A DNA stretch of 64,000 bases, taken from positions 43,160,663 to 43,224,662 of the forward strand of contig CM076943.1 of the NCBI GenBank assembly GCA_039566865.1, written 5' to 3'. Origin of the DNA: Aurelia coerulea. Taxonomy: Eukaryota; Cnidaria; Scyphozoa; Semaeostomeae; Ulmaridae. Positions within the stretch are counted from its first letter, which is position 1. The number at the start of each line of letters is the position of its first letter. Both the position numbers and the translations under genes were made by a program. The notes beneath the pieces were generated by a model that was given only the letters and a program-made list of their open reading frames with translations, had not been told where the DNA came from and searched no databases. Of the stretch, positions 25,146 through 34,821 are shown piece by piece.

Positions 25146-26553
25146 AGGTGCCCCCCTCCGTAACTTCGCCAATATTGTACATATGAGGATGATACTTAGT
25201 ACAATGGTGTATAGGAACAAAATCCACACAATAGGCTACTTTTTTAATTCTTCATTATATCCATGACGTCACTATGACGTCATAATTGAGGACAATTGCA
25301 CTTTTTGCTTACTATAAGGACACACTGTTGAGCGGCACATCCCGTCAGGTCAAGTATCGGAGTACCTCCCCCGGGTTCCAAACCCATCTTTTAATATTTG
25401 TTTGAAAAATGGCAAAGACCAAACAGAGTGAACAGGTGGTCGTTATTTTGTCCTTTCGCTACCTTGGTACCAGACTCTCAAATCTTTAGAGAGTCTGGTA
25501 CCTATCATCGTGTTTGAACGTAGACGGAACAAGGCAATGAACTCACATCACGCCTCGCCATTTTACACAACATCAAGTAAACAACTATTGCTTTGAACGA
25601 CAATACGAACATATGTGTCCAAGAGTCCCTACATCACAATAGCACCAAGGTTAGTTCTTTCGGGACAGAAACGACAGAGCTACGGCACGATGAATCTTCA
25701 GCATTTGAGCAATAATTTACATTTTTAGCTAAAAAGGAATAATTTGCAATTTCATAAAAAGGTTGGAATCATGCACGAGTTTTGAATTTTTAGAATTCAC
25801 TAGAAAATTTGATCGACGTTTTTTGATCGTGTTCAGTGTTTTGAGAACGTGAAGTTTAAGAAACTCGTGTTTAGCTCTAAAAATTGAAAACAAAAAAATT
25901 TGCAAAAATCCCAGTATCTAATTCAGGCTTTCTGCTAAAGATCCAATAACGAATCTTCAAAATCGGTCCAGTGTACGATTTATTGTTGACTGCCAAACGT
26001 GCATAGTTTATTTTGACGCACCCGGTAACAAAACAAGAATTAGGCCAGATGCAAGCTCTTTTCTTCAAAAATTTTTCATCGTTTTCCTGACATTTTTGAA
26101 GGTGAGCAGTAGGCGTGAAGAGCTGCCTATGGGAGAGTGTTACAAACGAAAATCTGTGTAACAAAATCCTTCACTCTATATGTATATAGATTATAGATTT
26201 TGACAAAACGTTCATACGTAACTGTCTCTAAAATGATTTGGGAGCTTACCTAACAGTATATTACAATAGAGTTAGCTAGACCCCACTGCAGTTTACTGTT
26301 TTAGGACGGCACCCTGGTTATTGCAAGGGCAGTTGCTGATAAAAGTTGATCAAGACGTTGACCAAATGAATAGTGCATTTTGAATTATCTTTCAAATGAG
26401 AAAACTAGACTATCAATTCAGTTTGTGATGCGCGTTATGACACGACATCAAACGTTCTAGGCTTTCAATGTTCGGAACTCACACGAAATATCTTTTCCTT
26501 ACAATCCTAGGAAGAGCTCTGCCAAAGTCTGTTAATGAACTGATAATAATTAC
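25146..26553. other. No gene recognised; perfect 14-bp stem hairpin at 25466-25502
   Basis: The only clear structure is GGTACCAGACTCTC, a nine-base loop, then GAGAGTCTGGTACC (25466-25502). It could be a remnant of a small palindromic MITE. Any further exons of the minus-strand gene to the right would be expected here, but I could not identify one with confidence. Confidence 0.4.
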
Positions 26554-26697
26554 CTTCGAGAAAACCATGAGACAGATCTTTACATATTTCAAAGTTGATT
26601 TTGGTACCATCTCTTGCCCAACATACACGATTTCCAAGGAATTGAAATTGGTAAGTTCTTGATATCATGTTGTACGTGAAGACATGTTTGCATTTAT
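26554..26697 (-). CDS. Internal exon (B) of an unrecognised host gene
   Basis: On the minus strand a pyrimidine-rich tract ending TTTTTTCCAG precedes the exon, and GTAATT follows its end at CTCGAAG. The exon is 144 nt, enters in phase 1 and leaves in phase 1. It reads (G)AT then KCKHVFTYNMISRTYQFQFL, GNRVCWARDGTKINFEICKD, LSHGFLEG. Three cysteines and an aromatic-rich beta-strand pattern suggest an extracellular or lectin-like domain, but I do not recognise the family. Its entry phase matches the exit phase of exon A at 27030-27203 exactly, with no stop across the join. The intron between them carries a LINE 3' fragment. The gene is incomplete in the window. Confidence 0.5.
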
Positions 26698-26807
26698 CTG
26701 GAAAAAAATCTTCCCGTTGATCATTGTCCTTGGAATTAGTAATCATTGATAACAGTAATCTGATTTCCTTCCAAAATATCCATGTTCTCCTTTTTGTATC
26801 CAAATTT

Positions 26808-26945
26808 AAAAAAAAAAGATTCAAAAACAACTGAAAATACATTTGATGAGCTACGAACATGACTCCCTTGAAGAACAGCAACGAAATCAGCCTTCAATGT
26901 TTTTCTTGTTGTTTATAGATAACGTTGATTAATAAAACTGTAAAT
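26808..26945 (+). pseudogene. LINE 3'-end scrap inside the intron
   Basis: The plus strand reads FKNNLKIHLMS and then an untranslated part with ACTCCCTTGAAGAACAGCA and ATGTTTTTCTTGTTGTTTAT. This matches the last 11 residues and 3' untranslated region of the LINE at 52840-55370 (which ends FKKQLKIHLMS). It is a very short 5'-truncated insertion in the intron between exons A and B of the minus-strand gene, in the opposite orientation to that gene. Confidence 0.8.
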
Positions 26946-27029
26946 TCGTCTTTAGTGTCTCATGATAGATCGCACGAGTCTAATCAGGAATGTCCCAAAT
27001 TGATTTTGTTTTGAAAATGAAACGCTTAC

Positions 27030-27203
27030 CTCCGATTATTATATCCTTATACAAGGTTCCTTTCAGGCATCTGCCTTGCTCATCCCGAATTGTCCCATCA
27101 GCATGCTTATATAAAGTAAGATGCGGATCATTTCTTGACAAGAATATTCTGTTTGTACCACTCTGCAGTGATACGTGGTACTGTCCGTTTTTGATCACGA
27201 TGC
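27030..27203 (-). CDS. Internal exon (A) of an unrecognised host gene
   Basis: The minus strand has an acceptor at CTTTTTACAG and a strong donor GTAAGCG after ATCGGAG. The exon is 174 nt, phase 1 in and phase 1 out. It encodes IVIKNGQYHVSLQSGTNRIF, LSRNDPHLTLYKHADGTIRD, EQGRCLKGTLYKDIII. The DGTIRDEQGRCL segment is reminiscent of one repeat of a ricin-B-type beta-trefoil (G-x-I followed by G-x-CL), but this is a weak resemblance and the tryptophan of a QxW motif is missing. With exon B it forms a pair of symmetric 1-1 exons, typical of shuffled extracellular modules. The signal-peptide exon and the end of the gene were not found. Confidence 0.5.
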
Positions 27204-27391
27204 CTGTAAAAAGTGAGTTCACAAAGATACAAAGCTACTCAATCTAATTGTAGATAGCAGCGTTTGGCTTCTTGGTTTGCCGTTGTTATTTTTCAATTGT
27301 AACATACTTTTCACCTCACTTTTCGTTTAGTATTGCAGCTTTCCTTCTTTTGCAACTTTTTGTTTTACGTATTAATAGACCTTTTACCTTA

Positions 27392-27640
27392 TGGCGTGAT
27401 TTATAATAACAAAATCAATAAGCTGAATGAAAGAACCTTACGAATTGCGTATAAAGTCTATACTTCCACCTTGTAACCTTCTTAGAAAAAGATGGACCTG
27501 TAACAATACATCAGAAAGATGTGCAATTGCTAATGACTGAAATACTTGAAACTACTAATAGTTTAAACCCCAGTTTTATGGACAAAATTTTCCATCAAAA
27601 AAGTCTCACATATGATTTGATAAATACCAATACATTTTAC
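27392..27640 (+). pseudogene. LINE fragment (CR1/L2-like)
   Basis: The reading is INKLNERTLRIAYK, then (after a break) GPVTIHQKDVQLLMTEILET, NSLNPSFMDKIF and TYDLINTNTFYF. The pattern corresponds to 14520-14914 on the other strand (LRIAYHD, VSIHQRNLTLLVTEI, NLNPCFIKEIF). It includes at least two stops and a frameshift. Confidence 0.75.
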
Positions 27641-27659
27641 TTCCTATCATACTGTTAAT

Positions 27660-27836
27660 CATGGTACTGAAACAAGACAGGACATTTCGCCGTTGTGTAG
27701 GTTATGTGGTGAGAGAGACGAGACTGCTAGCCATGTGGTATCAGAATGTAAAGCGTTGGCTCAAAAAAAGAGATACAAAAAGGCAAGGTATGATAAAGTT
27801 GCTGCTATCCTTCACTGGCAGTTGTGTCTAAATTAT
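27660..27836 (+). pseudogene. RLE-type LINE zinc-knuckle fragment
   Basis: The frame contains ISPLCRLCGERDETASHVVS followed by ECKALAQKKRYKKARYDKVA. This matches the zinc-knuckle region of copy B at 12481 (CRLCGKVDETINHLISEC, MAQKEYKNRHDWV). It is a very short internal fragment joined between two unrelated LINE scraps, so this spot is a patchwork of broken elements. Confidence 0.75.
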
Positions 27837-27844
27837 TGATGTGT

Positions 27845-28265
27845 CGAGCTTGATGGAAAAGTTGGAGTCCGTTCAGTATTCTGCTGCCCTTGCTGTTACG
27901 GGAACATGTAGGGGAACACGACTAGAGATTTTAGAGAAGCTGTATGCAGAGCTTGTTTTGGAGTAATTGAGTTCCCAAAGATGGAGAAGATGCCTTAAGT
28001 TATTTTATAAAATGATAAATAACCTGATGCCTGAATATACAATGGATCCAATCCCTCAACTTCAGCAGTCAAGGAACCCCCTTCGCAATCAGGATGTCAT
28101 TGGGCGAATTAGAGCAAGGACAGAACAATTCGAATCTAGCTTTTATCCAAATTCCCTGTCTGAATGGAACTATGTCCAGAAATTAGAATTGCACTATCAG
28201 TTGCTATCTTCAAGAAAATGCTGCTTTCAAAAATCTGCACCCCTGCTAAATCTGCACCCCTGCTA
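27845..28265 (+). pseudogene. LINE fragment, same family as 60484-63334
   Basis: The sequence encodes LMEKLESVQYSAALAVTGTC, RRCLKLFYKMINNLMPEYTM and DPIPQLQQSRNPLRNQD. These are nearly the same as LMEKLESVQYSAALAVTGTW and the following residues of the LINE near 62620-62830. It starts mid-ORF and has lost the catalytic domain. Its right end has a local duplication of ctgcacccctgctaaat (28233-28266) next to the THAP element boundary. Confidence 0.85.
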
Positions 28266-28270
28266 AATCT

Positions 28271-29352
28271 GACCTTTCCCCTGATTACGTCACACACCTG
28301 TGAGCGCGCAGTGCATTCTGGGAGTTGTATTTAACACGCGATCAGCTGTTTATGTTTTGCTATGATGATCGTACGGAGTTCTACTTTTATTTCGATATAT
28401 GCATCGAATATTTAACGAAATTATGGAAAATCTTTCAACTTTAGCCGACCAGCACATCCCTAGTTCTTCTCAAAACTCTTGCACGGGAACTGGTGCTTCA
28501 GAAAGAGGAGAACATGAAGTTTCGTCCCAGAATAGCGGTGAGAATCCGATGCGGCCTAAAGTGTCTGGAATGGAAGGAAGTAAACAGAAACCGGTGGTTG
28601 GAGGGATCACTTGCTGTGTGCTAGCGTGTTTCAGCAATAGTCAGAGAGACAAAGAGCTATCGTTTACACCGTTCTGAATGGCAAAAAGCAAGGAAAAGCG
28701 AGAACTCAGAAATAGATGGCTGCATATGATTTCTCGGCAGAATTTCACTCCAGGTCCAGGACACAGGGTATGCTCAAAACATTTCACTGGAGGTCGAAAG
28801 ACCTACATGAACAACGTTCCAACAATTTTTCCAAAAAATAAGGGAAAAAGGAGACGAAAGGAAGGCCTACTTCAAAAAGCAAGGAACAGGTCACTTGATG
28901 AGCAGGATCATGCAATATCGTTGCTTCAAAATATGAACCTGTCCAAAGAGTCACCAGCGCAGCGCCTTCTGATCAACAGTTGGAGAAATCTGCCGAGAAA
29001 TCATATGCAGCCATCTTTCTCTGAATCCACCGTTTTTGGTTACTTCCTTCCATTTCCAGACACTTTAGGCCACATCGGATTCTCACCGCTATTCTGGGAC
29101 GAATCTTCATTTTCTCCTCGTTCTGAAGCACCAGTTCCGTGCAAGAGTTTTGAAAAGAACTAAGGATGTGCTGGTCGCCTAAAGTTGAAAGATTTTCCAC
29201 AATTTCGTTGACTATTCGCTGTATAGATCGAGATAAAAGTAGAACTCCGTACGATCACCATAGAAAAACACAAACAGCTGATCGCGTGTTAAATACAACT
29301 CCTAGAATGCACTGCGCGCTCACAGGTGTGTGACGTAATCAGGGGAAAGGTC
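28271..29352. mobile_element. 1.08-kb palindromic element with THAP-gene arms
   Basis: The ends are inverted repeats of about 327 bp: 28271-28597 on the left and 29027-29352 on the right. They start GACCTTTCCCCTGATTACGT and include tcacacacctgtgagcgcgc. The arms encode the same N-terminal protein segment in opposite orientation (MENLSTLADQHI on plus; MENLSTLGDQHI on minus). The unique middle continues the plus-strand gene with a THAP zinc finger. No exact target duplication is seen: LINE sequence abuts the left end but does not resume after the right end. THAP domains occur in P-element-type transposases and in host proteins. Confidence 0.8.
28399..28980 (+). pseudogene. THAP-type zinc-finger protein fragment
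   Basis: The frame gives an N-terminal low-complexity segment (SSSQNSC, GENPMRPKVSGMEGSKQKPV). It then gives CCVLACFSNSQRDKELSF, an in-frame TGA at 28675-28677, and [31 protein letters not shown] and MNNVPTIFP. The C-x4-C ... C-x2-H spacing with a downstream VPTIFP is the THAP (C2CH) DNA-binding domain. The remainder is a basic stretch ([11 protein letters not shown]) and a leucine-rich tail before the right arm begins. One nonsense codon sits within the domain, and there is no transposase catalytic domain, so it is a dead internal-deletion derivative. Confidence 0.8.
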
Positions 29353-30077
29353 GTTTGTTCTCTCAGTGTGCAGTGAATACTGCTGATAAAAATGCTTACC
29401 CCGTGAAAAGCTACTTGGCTTGGGTTTCTCCACGGACCTGGTATATAGTGGCTAATGATTGGTTAAATACAGGTTGCACCTGGAGACATTTACTTACGCA
29501 ATTCAGTGCGTAAAACACTTACCAGTTGATGTTGCTTGTGCTGTGATGAGCTTGAACATGTCTTGCACTGAAGTCATGCAAAAGTACACCTACAATTGAG
29601 AATTTAGACGATTTAGGCAATTTAGCAGTCATCGACATAAGCGCACCGGGGCGGGGGGGGGGGTCCTTGGCCAAATTTTGGGCAGGGGTCTGCCGCGAGC
29701 ATATTCAAAATGGTACCGTAGGCGAGACCAATTTTTACGAAAATGATACCCTTGGCTAGACCAATTTTGTCCATTTCCTGGACCAATTTGTCAAATGTGT
29801 ACCAAATATGATATCATGACCGTTCGCTAGACCAATATTGTCAAAAATGATACCGTTGGCTAGACCATTGCCAGGCCAAAATTGCAAAAAAGTAAACCCT
29901 TGGCTAGACCAGAAGTCCGAAAAAGTATACCCTTGCTCGCGGCACATCCCCAGGTACATTTACTTTGGAAGAACGCCCCCCCCCCCATGCAAAAGCGGCG
30001 GTTTGGTAAATGGCCATCATCCTCCTCATCCTCATCATCCGTACTTTATTTTTAGTAGGCTAGATCAAAAATAGCTA
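29353..30077. repeat. Degenerate ggctagacca repeat block (about 29690-29955) and G-tract
   Basis: The element-like block is edged by tctgccgcgagcat on the left and its inverted form gctcgcggcacatcccc on the right. Between them is a loose tandem series of the unit ttggctagaccaa...aaaaatgatacc, spaced about 30-50 bp apart. A run of G at 29650-29662 and of C at 29977-29986 flank it. There is no coding potential. Confidence 0.6.
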
Positions 30078-30086
30078 AATTAGAGC

Positions 30087-31091
30087 TAGAGTAGTGCCGC
30101 CCATTATGCCAATGTCGTCGCGAAGTTCTGAGTTTAAGATCCTAAAGAGCAATTAATGAAAAACCAAGTAGCCAGGTTATACCACCAACTAATGGAGAAA
30201 AAGATCACAGAGTATTGACCTTCTACGTAAACTCTTAATACTGATTTTAGTGGAAACGTCGTAATCTTCGAGCGTCGCCCATTATGGCCACAGGACAAAC
30301 AAGTGACACTACTCTCCGGTAAAAAGTTTTCATAAGAAAAACAGTTTTAATTACTGTTAGTTGTTTATCATTGGGCACTTTAAACAAAAAAATATCAATA
30401 AGAATTAACCAAAACTTCGAGTTTTGGCAATTGAAATACATGCTTCGAGTTGTTCTAAATCCTGCCTTATCACTTGTGCATGGACGGATGAGTTTTGGCT
30501 TAAGTTTCTAAAATGCAAAATAGGCTTAATGCTGCATTTCTTTGGGTTTCAATGATTTTCCAAGTCAGTACGTAAGATTTTAACCCAAATTGGTGTTTTT
30601 TTAATTTTTGCATTTTGACATTTTGAAGCGACTGGAAACTTTTCTGGTAAACTGATGGGCAAAATGGGCGACAAAAATAGCAATTAGCAGTACTCAGGCT
30701 TCATGGCCTTAAGTCAGAATCAGAAATCAGTTTGTTTTGGTTTCATTGTAGATTTCTTCTCAAGAGACAGGAATTCTGAAAAATCAAAGCACATTTCAAA
30801 AATTTCAAACCGCAAGCTGCTGAGCGTACGAAAAAGAAGGAAGCAATGTAGATAGAATCATGAAATTTGCAATATGCGCAAACCATCTCCAATAAGAATC
30901 AATGAGAGATATGCACAAACCATCTCCTCGGGTTTCAATGCAAATGAACTTCAACTTCAGTGAAGGTTAAATCATGATAAAACAGATGTCAGCGAAGATT
31001 TTCCGCACAATTGGAATTTTATTACTAGTCATCAGTCCCCTGAAATTTAATTTCTCTTGCTAGTCGGCCATATTGGGCGACGCTACTCTAA
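30087..31091. mobile_element. TIR element, TAGAGTA family, copy 1 (about 1.0 kb)
   Basis: The left end TAGAGTAGTGCCGCCCATTA is matched by an inverted right end TAATTGGGCGACGCTACTCTA-like sequence (GGCCATATTGGGCGACGCTA, then CTCTA, 31067-31091). A partial extra copy, gcgtcgcccattatggcc, lies at 30275-30293. The interior has no recognised gene. Similar termini bound a 4.4-kb segment at 59528-63974. The target duplication is unclear. Confidence 0.6.
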
Positions 31092-31682
31092 TTACGGGAT
31101 ACTTGGCAAAAATTTCACGTATCTAAAATGAATTTATTAGAAATGTACGATAATTATTTTGATTACAATTTGATTACAGAGGCCTAGGACGGTGAACAGC
31201 CCCCAGAAGATGGCAGACGATTTCCAATCCTAACAGAAACAGGATCACCTCTGCCCTCTGCCCTCTGCTCAAGAACCAAAATATTTTCAAGTAGCCCTGC
31301 CACAGGAAGCCTAGGCGGTTAACTGAACAACGATAAGTTTAAAACTTAGAAATAGTTAGTTATAATGACGTTGTGCCTTATTTATTGCACTTCTCTACAC
31401 TAGTGAGCTCGACTTACTTGTTAACTTGTAATCAAAACGGAAACGTCAGTTACATGAAAAGTGGAAATCAGACTCCCATATGACCCCTCCGGGACTCACC
31501 ATAATGTAAATGATAGAGATCCTCATCATGATGAATTTTCGTCTCCAAATCTTCAAATTTAACTTTTTGTTCAGACCTCCTTCGAACCTCAAACACCAAA
31601 GAAAAAACCCTCTCTTCTTCAGATCTTTAATATCAAGCAAAAAACCGACCCTTCTCCACAGGTAGGAATAAAATACTCCCGC
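31092..31682. other. No gene recognised
   Basis: AT-rich spacer with a short local duplication of ctctgccctctgc near 31251-31268. Nothing else is supportable. Confidence 0.35.
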
Positions 31683-32765
31683 CGATTTTTGGCCGTGGCC
31701 CATAGCCGAAAACCTCAAAAGCCTCATTTTCACGGGCAAAGCAGATGGCGAATAAGCGAGGAATCATTGAAAACCCGTGCAGATTTTTCTAAGTTTTACT
31801 TACCTTCATAAAACGCAACCAGGACAAAAAACTGCTCGAAATTTACTGATTTTTATTTGATAAATCTACTCTTCGGATGTTTGGGGTATGCAAGTTTGGA
31901 TGCCGGTTGAAATATATCCAGGCTTGGCGGAGTTATGGCCTCTTCAATAGACAAAATCGGCTAAGGCTTGTCGATTTTTGTTTACGAAAGTTCAAACCAG
32001 GTGATAAAAGTTGATAAAAAATCTCTTTTGAATGTTATAACTTATTTTGCACCATGAAAACTTGTGCCATTAATGCAAAAAAGTAGTTTAATACAGAAAA
32101 TTCACTTGGGTATTTCTATATGATTTGAAGTGCATAAAGAAACCTGAGTAAATTTTTTCAATTCACGTAGAAACCACAGGTTATTGAATCTTCTAGAAAA
32201 GAAACTATGGGAAGGACAACAGCAAGAGCAATAGACGATTACGCTAAAGATGGCGGCAGGGAACTTTTTACCAAGTTGCATTGCGAATCTTAAACGATTC
32301 TATAGGAATTCGATTAAAGAACGCAATGCATCTTGGTAAAAAGTTCCTCGCCGCCATCTTTAGCGTAATCATCGCTATTGAAAGCGTAGAATTTTAGAGT
32401 TTTTGGGTCGTTCTTATAACAATCAGTATTCTTATCACTATTGTCTCTCGGCCAGAAGTTATATTCTTCATGGTTCAATGCCTCATCGGTTTCTATGTAA
32501 ATTGAAGGGGCGCAATAACTCCTCGAAACTTGGAGATATTTTAACCAGCATCCAGACTTGCATACCCAACAATCTGGCAAAAATTGCGCGAAATTATCAA
32601 ACAGTTTTTTGTCCTGGTTGCACTTTATGAAGGTAGGTAACATTAAAAAAAATCTTCACGGGTTCCTTTTGTCTTCTTCGCTCATTCGCCGTCTGATCGG
32701 TCCGTGAAAATGATGCTTTGGAGGTTTTAGGCCATGGGCAACGAGCAAAAATCAGCAGAAAAATT
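31683..32765. mobile_element. Diverged foldback element with nested MITE
   Basis: The left arm, about 31683-31965, is inverted at about 32505-32765. Shared blocks include gatttttggccgtggcccata, tcattttcacgg, ttaccttcataaa, gcaaccaggacaaaaaactg and gtatgcaagt-tggatgc. The arms are clearly diverged, so the element is old. Its centre holds a younger palindromic MITE at 32228-32380. The minus-strand frame at 32643-32314 is arm sequence and not a recognised protein. Confidence 0.75.
32228..32380. mobile_element. Palindromic MITE, AATAGACGAT family, copy 1
   Basis: About 150 bp that folds on itself: aatagacgattacgctaaag...atggcgg pairs with ccgccatctttagcgtaatc. A second inner pair is ttttaccaagttgcattgcg with gcaatgcatcttggtaaaa. 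The same structure with small changes lies at 40040-40198. Confidence 0.85.
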
Positions 32766-33566
32766 TGATTCCTATTCTTTCACAGGTAGCAATCGCGGAA
32801 ATACACAATGCCTTGGATACAATTTGTTTTTCAATCGTCTTGCTTGAATTATCTATGAGGGATTTCACAACGGCATTGAAGATGCGCAATGATCTCCCAA
32901 GGGAGGTATACCTGCTATATCTCATTATGGGGAGGTTCTTAACTCAATGCCATATGGTGGCTATTGTTGCCCCCACCCTGCAACCAAACATTGATATGAA
33001 GTGCTTCCATCATTTAAACATGATTAACTAGCAGTATTATTAATTAGCAATCAGTGGAATGCGTTCAGAAAATTAAGACGGACCCTCTGGGGAAACGCAG
33101 TGCTTCCTGAAAAGATGGACCAGTAGCTATTGTTGATAGATATAAATTTTTCATTTTCAAACAATAGCCTTGTACATGTTAAATGTATACTTTAAACAGC
33201 TATTGAATGAATTTAAAGAAAAAAACAAAATGTATCAATAAAGCAAGAAGGAACAGAGTAGATCATACAATATGACACAGTATGGCCATCAAACCTGTTC
33301 TTTTGTCGAAAGCTTCGTGCATTGAATTGGATGACGGCACTACGCTTCAAGTGGGACTGATAATCAAACTAACTGAAAATCCGGCCAAAATCGCCAAAAA
33401 ATGGCGCGACCAATCTGATTGCAGGATCTTCAACTTGTGATTTGACTCGTCGAGAGGAGGATCTTTTTTGTAACCTATGCTTGCGAAAAATCGAGGACAA
33501 GATATGATTCTGTTTTCCGGCGTTTTCCTGCTGCTAAGCTTCTAGCCCGCGAAACTTTCAATAAAC
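32766..33566. other. No gene recognised
   Basis: Several short frames have no family resemblance. The sequence immediately upstream of 33567 (aaacATGGCGGAC) looks like a eukaryotic translation start for the helicase remnant. Confidence 0.35.
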
Positions 33567-33965
33567 ATGGCGGACAGTCTTGGCATAATTGAGAAGATTA
33601 AAGAACGACATAAAATCACACTGAATGATTTCCAGAAAGCAGTCTACCCGAACAACCTTGATGGCAAAGATGTATTTGTATGTCTGGAAAGACTTGTTTT
33701 TGGTTTTATTTCGGAGCTGTTTTCGTTGAGAAATGGAGGACAGGACAGGAAGGAGGTATGGCCTAAACGTGAAGAAAATGACAATCATTTGTGTAACTCT
33801 CATTATTTTGCCTCTATCAAGTTTGATGCTGGAGCAAGCAAGTAGGCTGGTTGATTTAGGCATTGATGCAAAGTTTATCGGCAAATTACAATCTGACCAT
33901 GTTGTCAAAGAATCTGTTGTACAGGGAAAGGTGGAGCTGCTACTTGTAACCCCGAAGCGAAGGTA
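33567..33965 (+). pseudogene. RecQ-like helicase N-terminal remnant
   Basis: The frame from ATG 33567 reads MADSLGIIEKIKERHKITLN followed by DFQKAVYPNNLDGKDVFVCL. This is the Q-motif and run-up to motif I of RecQ-type DExH helicases. The Walker A GKS that should follow is gone (ERLVFGFISELFSL instead). A second, overlapping frame at about 33780-33965 gives LPLSSLMLEQASRLVDLGID, AKFIGKL and VELLLVTPK, which is the motif Ia/Ib region. The two parts are in different frames and about 40-50 residues of motif I are missing or scrambled. This is a broken copy, not a functional helicase. RecQ-like genes are sometimes carried on transposons, but no element boundary is evident here. Confidence 0.7.
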
Positions 33966-34181
33966 ATTTTTGATTCTGGATGACAGAAAATGTACACTTC
34001 AGCTCAATACAAGAATGGAATTAACACTGTTGTTATGGCATACACTTATGCCCCAAGGTGGGGGGGGGGGGGCTCTCTCGGCCATACACATTCAGAATAT
34101 CGTCAGTCCAAAAACATTTATTTCAGGCAACCCAAAAATATCAGTGGATGTTCTTTTTTGTGTATGGATCCCATACCGTTG

Positions 34182-34333
34182 CAGGCCCGTAGGAAGCGGG
34201 GGGGTTGGGGGGGGCTCAAGCCCCCCCCAATAATTTTTTAAAACAATGGTGCTACGTCACATGACTTAATTAGATGTATTGTTCTCTATTGTTTTAAGAA
34301 CAATTGCCCCCCCAATCCGAAGCTTCTTCCTGT
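34182..34333. mobile_element. Possible small G-rich MITE
   Basis: A short segment starts CAGGCCCGTAGGAAGCGGGG and ends CCCCCCAATCCGAAGCTTCT-TCCTG. Both termini are CAGG/CCTG with inner G/C tracts, and ggggggggctcaagcccccccc forms a hairpin. No target duplication is evident and the terminal match is imperfect. Confidence 0.4.
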
Positions 34334-34610
34334 TGTAGCATATTCAACAACTGGTCTTACAATTGCTTTGTAGGCTTTTGATTTCAATTGAGGCGAGTTT
34401 ATGCGAAAATTCCTTTTGAGAAAATTAAGGGATCTTGTGCCTTTGCTGGCAGTGTGTCTGATATGTTGATTCCAGCTTAGATCCTTTGATAATGTTACTC
34501 CTAGGTATTTGGCAGAGCTTACATGGCATAGACTTTCCCCATGGAGGGTGTAATCGTATATCATTGGTGACCTGCTTCTTGTTATGGTAAAAATTTGACA
34601 TTTCTCTGGA
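34334..34610 (-). pseudogene. LINE reverse-transcriptase fragment
   Basis: The minus strand reads EKCQIFTITRSRS, MIYDYTLHGESLCHVSSAKY, LGVTLSKDLSWNQHI and VRPVVEYATT. This is the stretch after the catalytic motif in CR1/jockey-type reverse transcriptases (YLGV...DLSWN..HI; RP.VEYA). The left end is cut by a G-rich block and the right end by the 5' LTR at 34611. Confidence 0.85.
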
Positions 34611-34787
34611 TGGAATTTTTAGACATTAGTATTATTAGTTATATTACGTACGCGCCCATGCGGAGGAGCGCGTGTTGTTGTTGCGAGTTAGAATCTCGTG
34701 GTGTTAGATTTGTAGGCCATGTTATGTTCTGTTGTCGAAGATTCGTCTCGTCTTTGATCGAATCTATGGAGCCCCCAAGTATTAACA
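34611..34787 (+). repeat. 5' LTR (177 bp)
   Basis: Begins TGGAATTTTTAGACATTAG and ends GTATTAACA. The sequence after it, gtggccacgaggatt, is the expected location of the primer-binding site, but I do not match it to a particular tRNA. The LTR is unusually short for a Ty3-type element. Confidence 0.9.
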
Positions 34788-34821
34788 GTGGCCACGAGGA
34801 TTAAAACAAGTCTCTTCAAGA

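Noticed and set aside
31446..32643. Minus-strand frames of about 100 codons
   Set aside because: They lie in or beside the arms of the old foldback element and show no recognisable domain.
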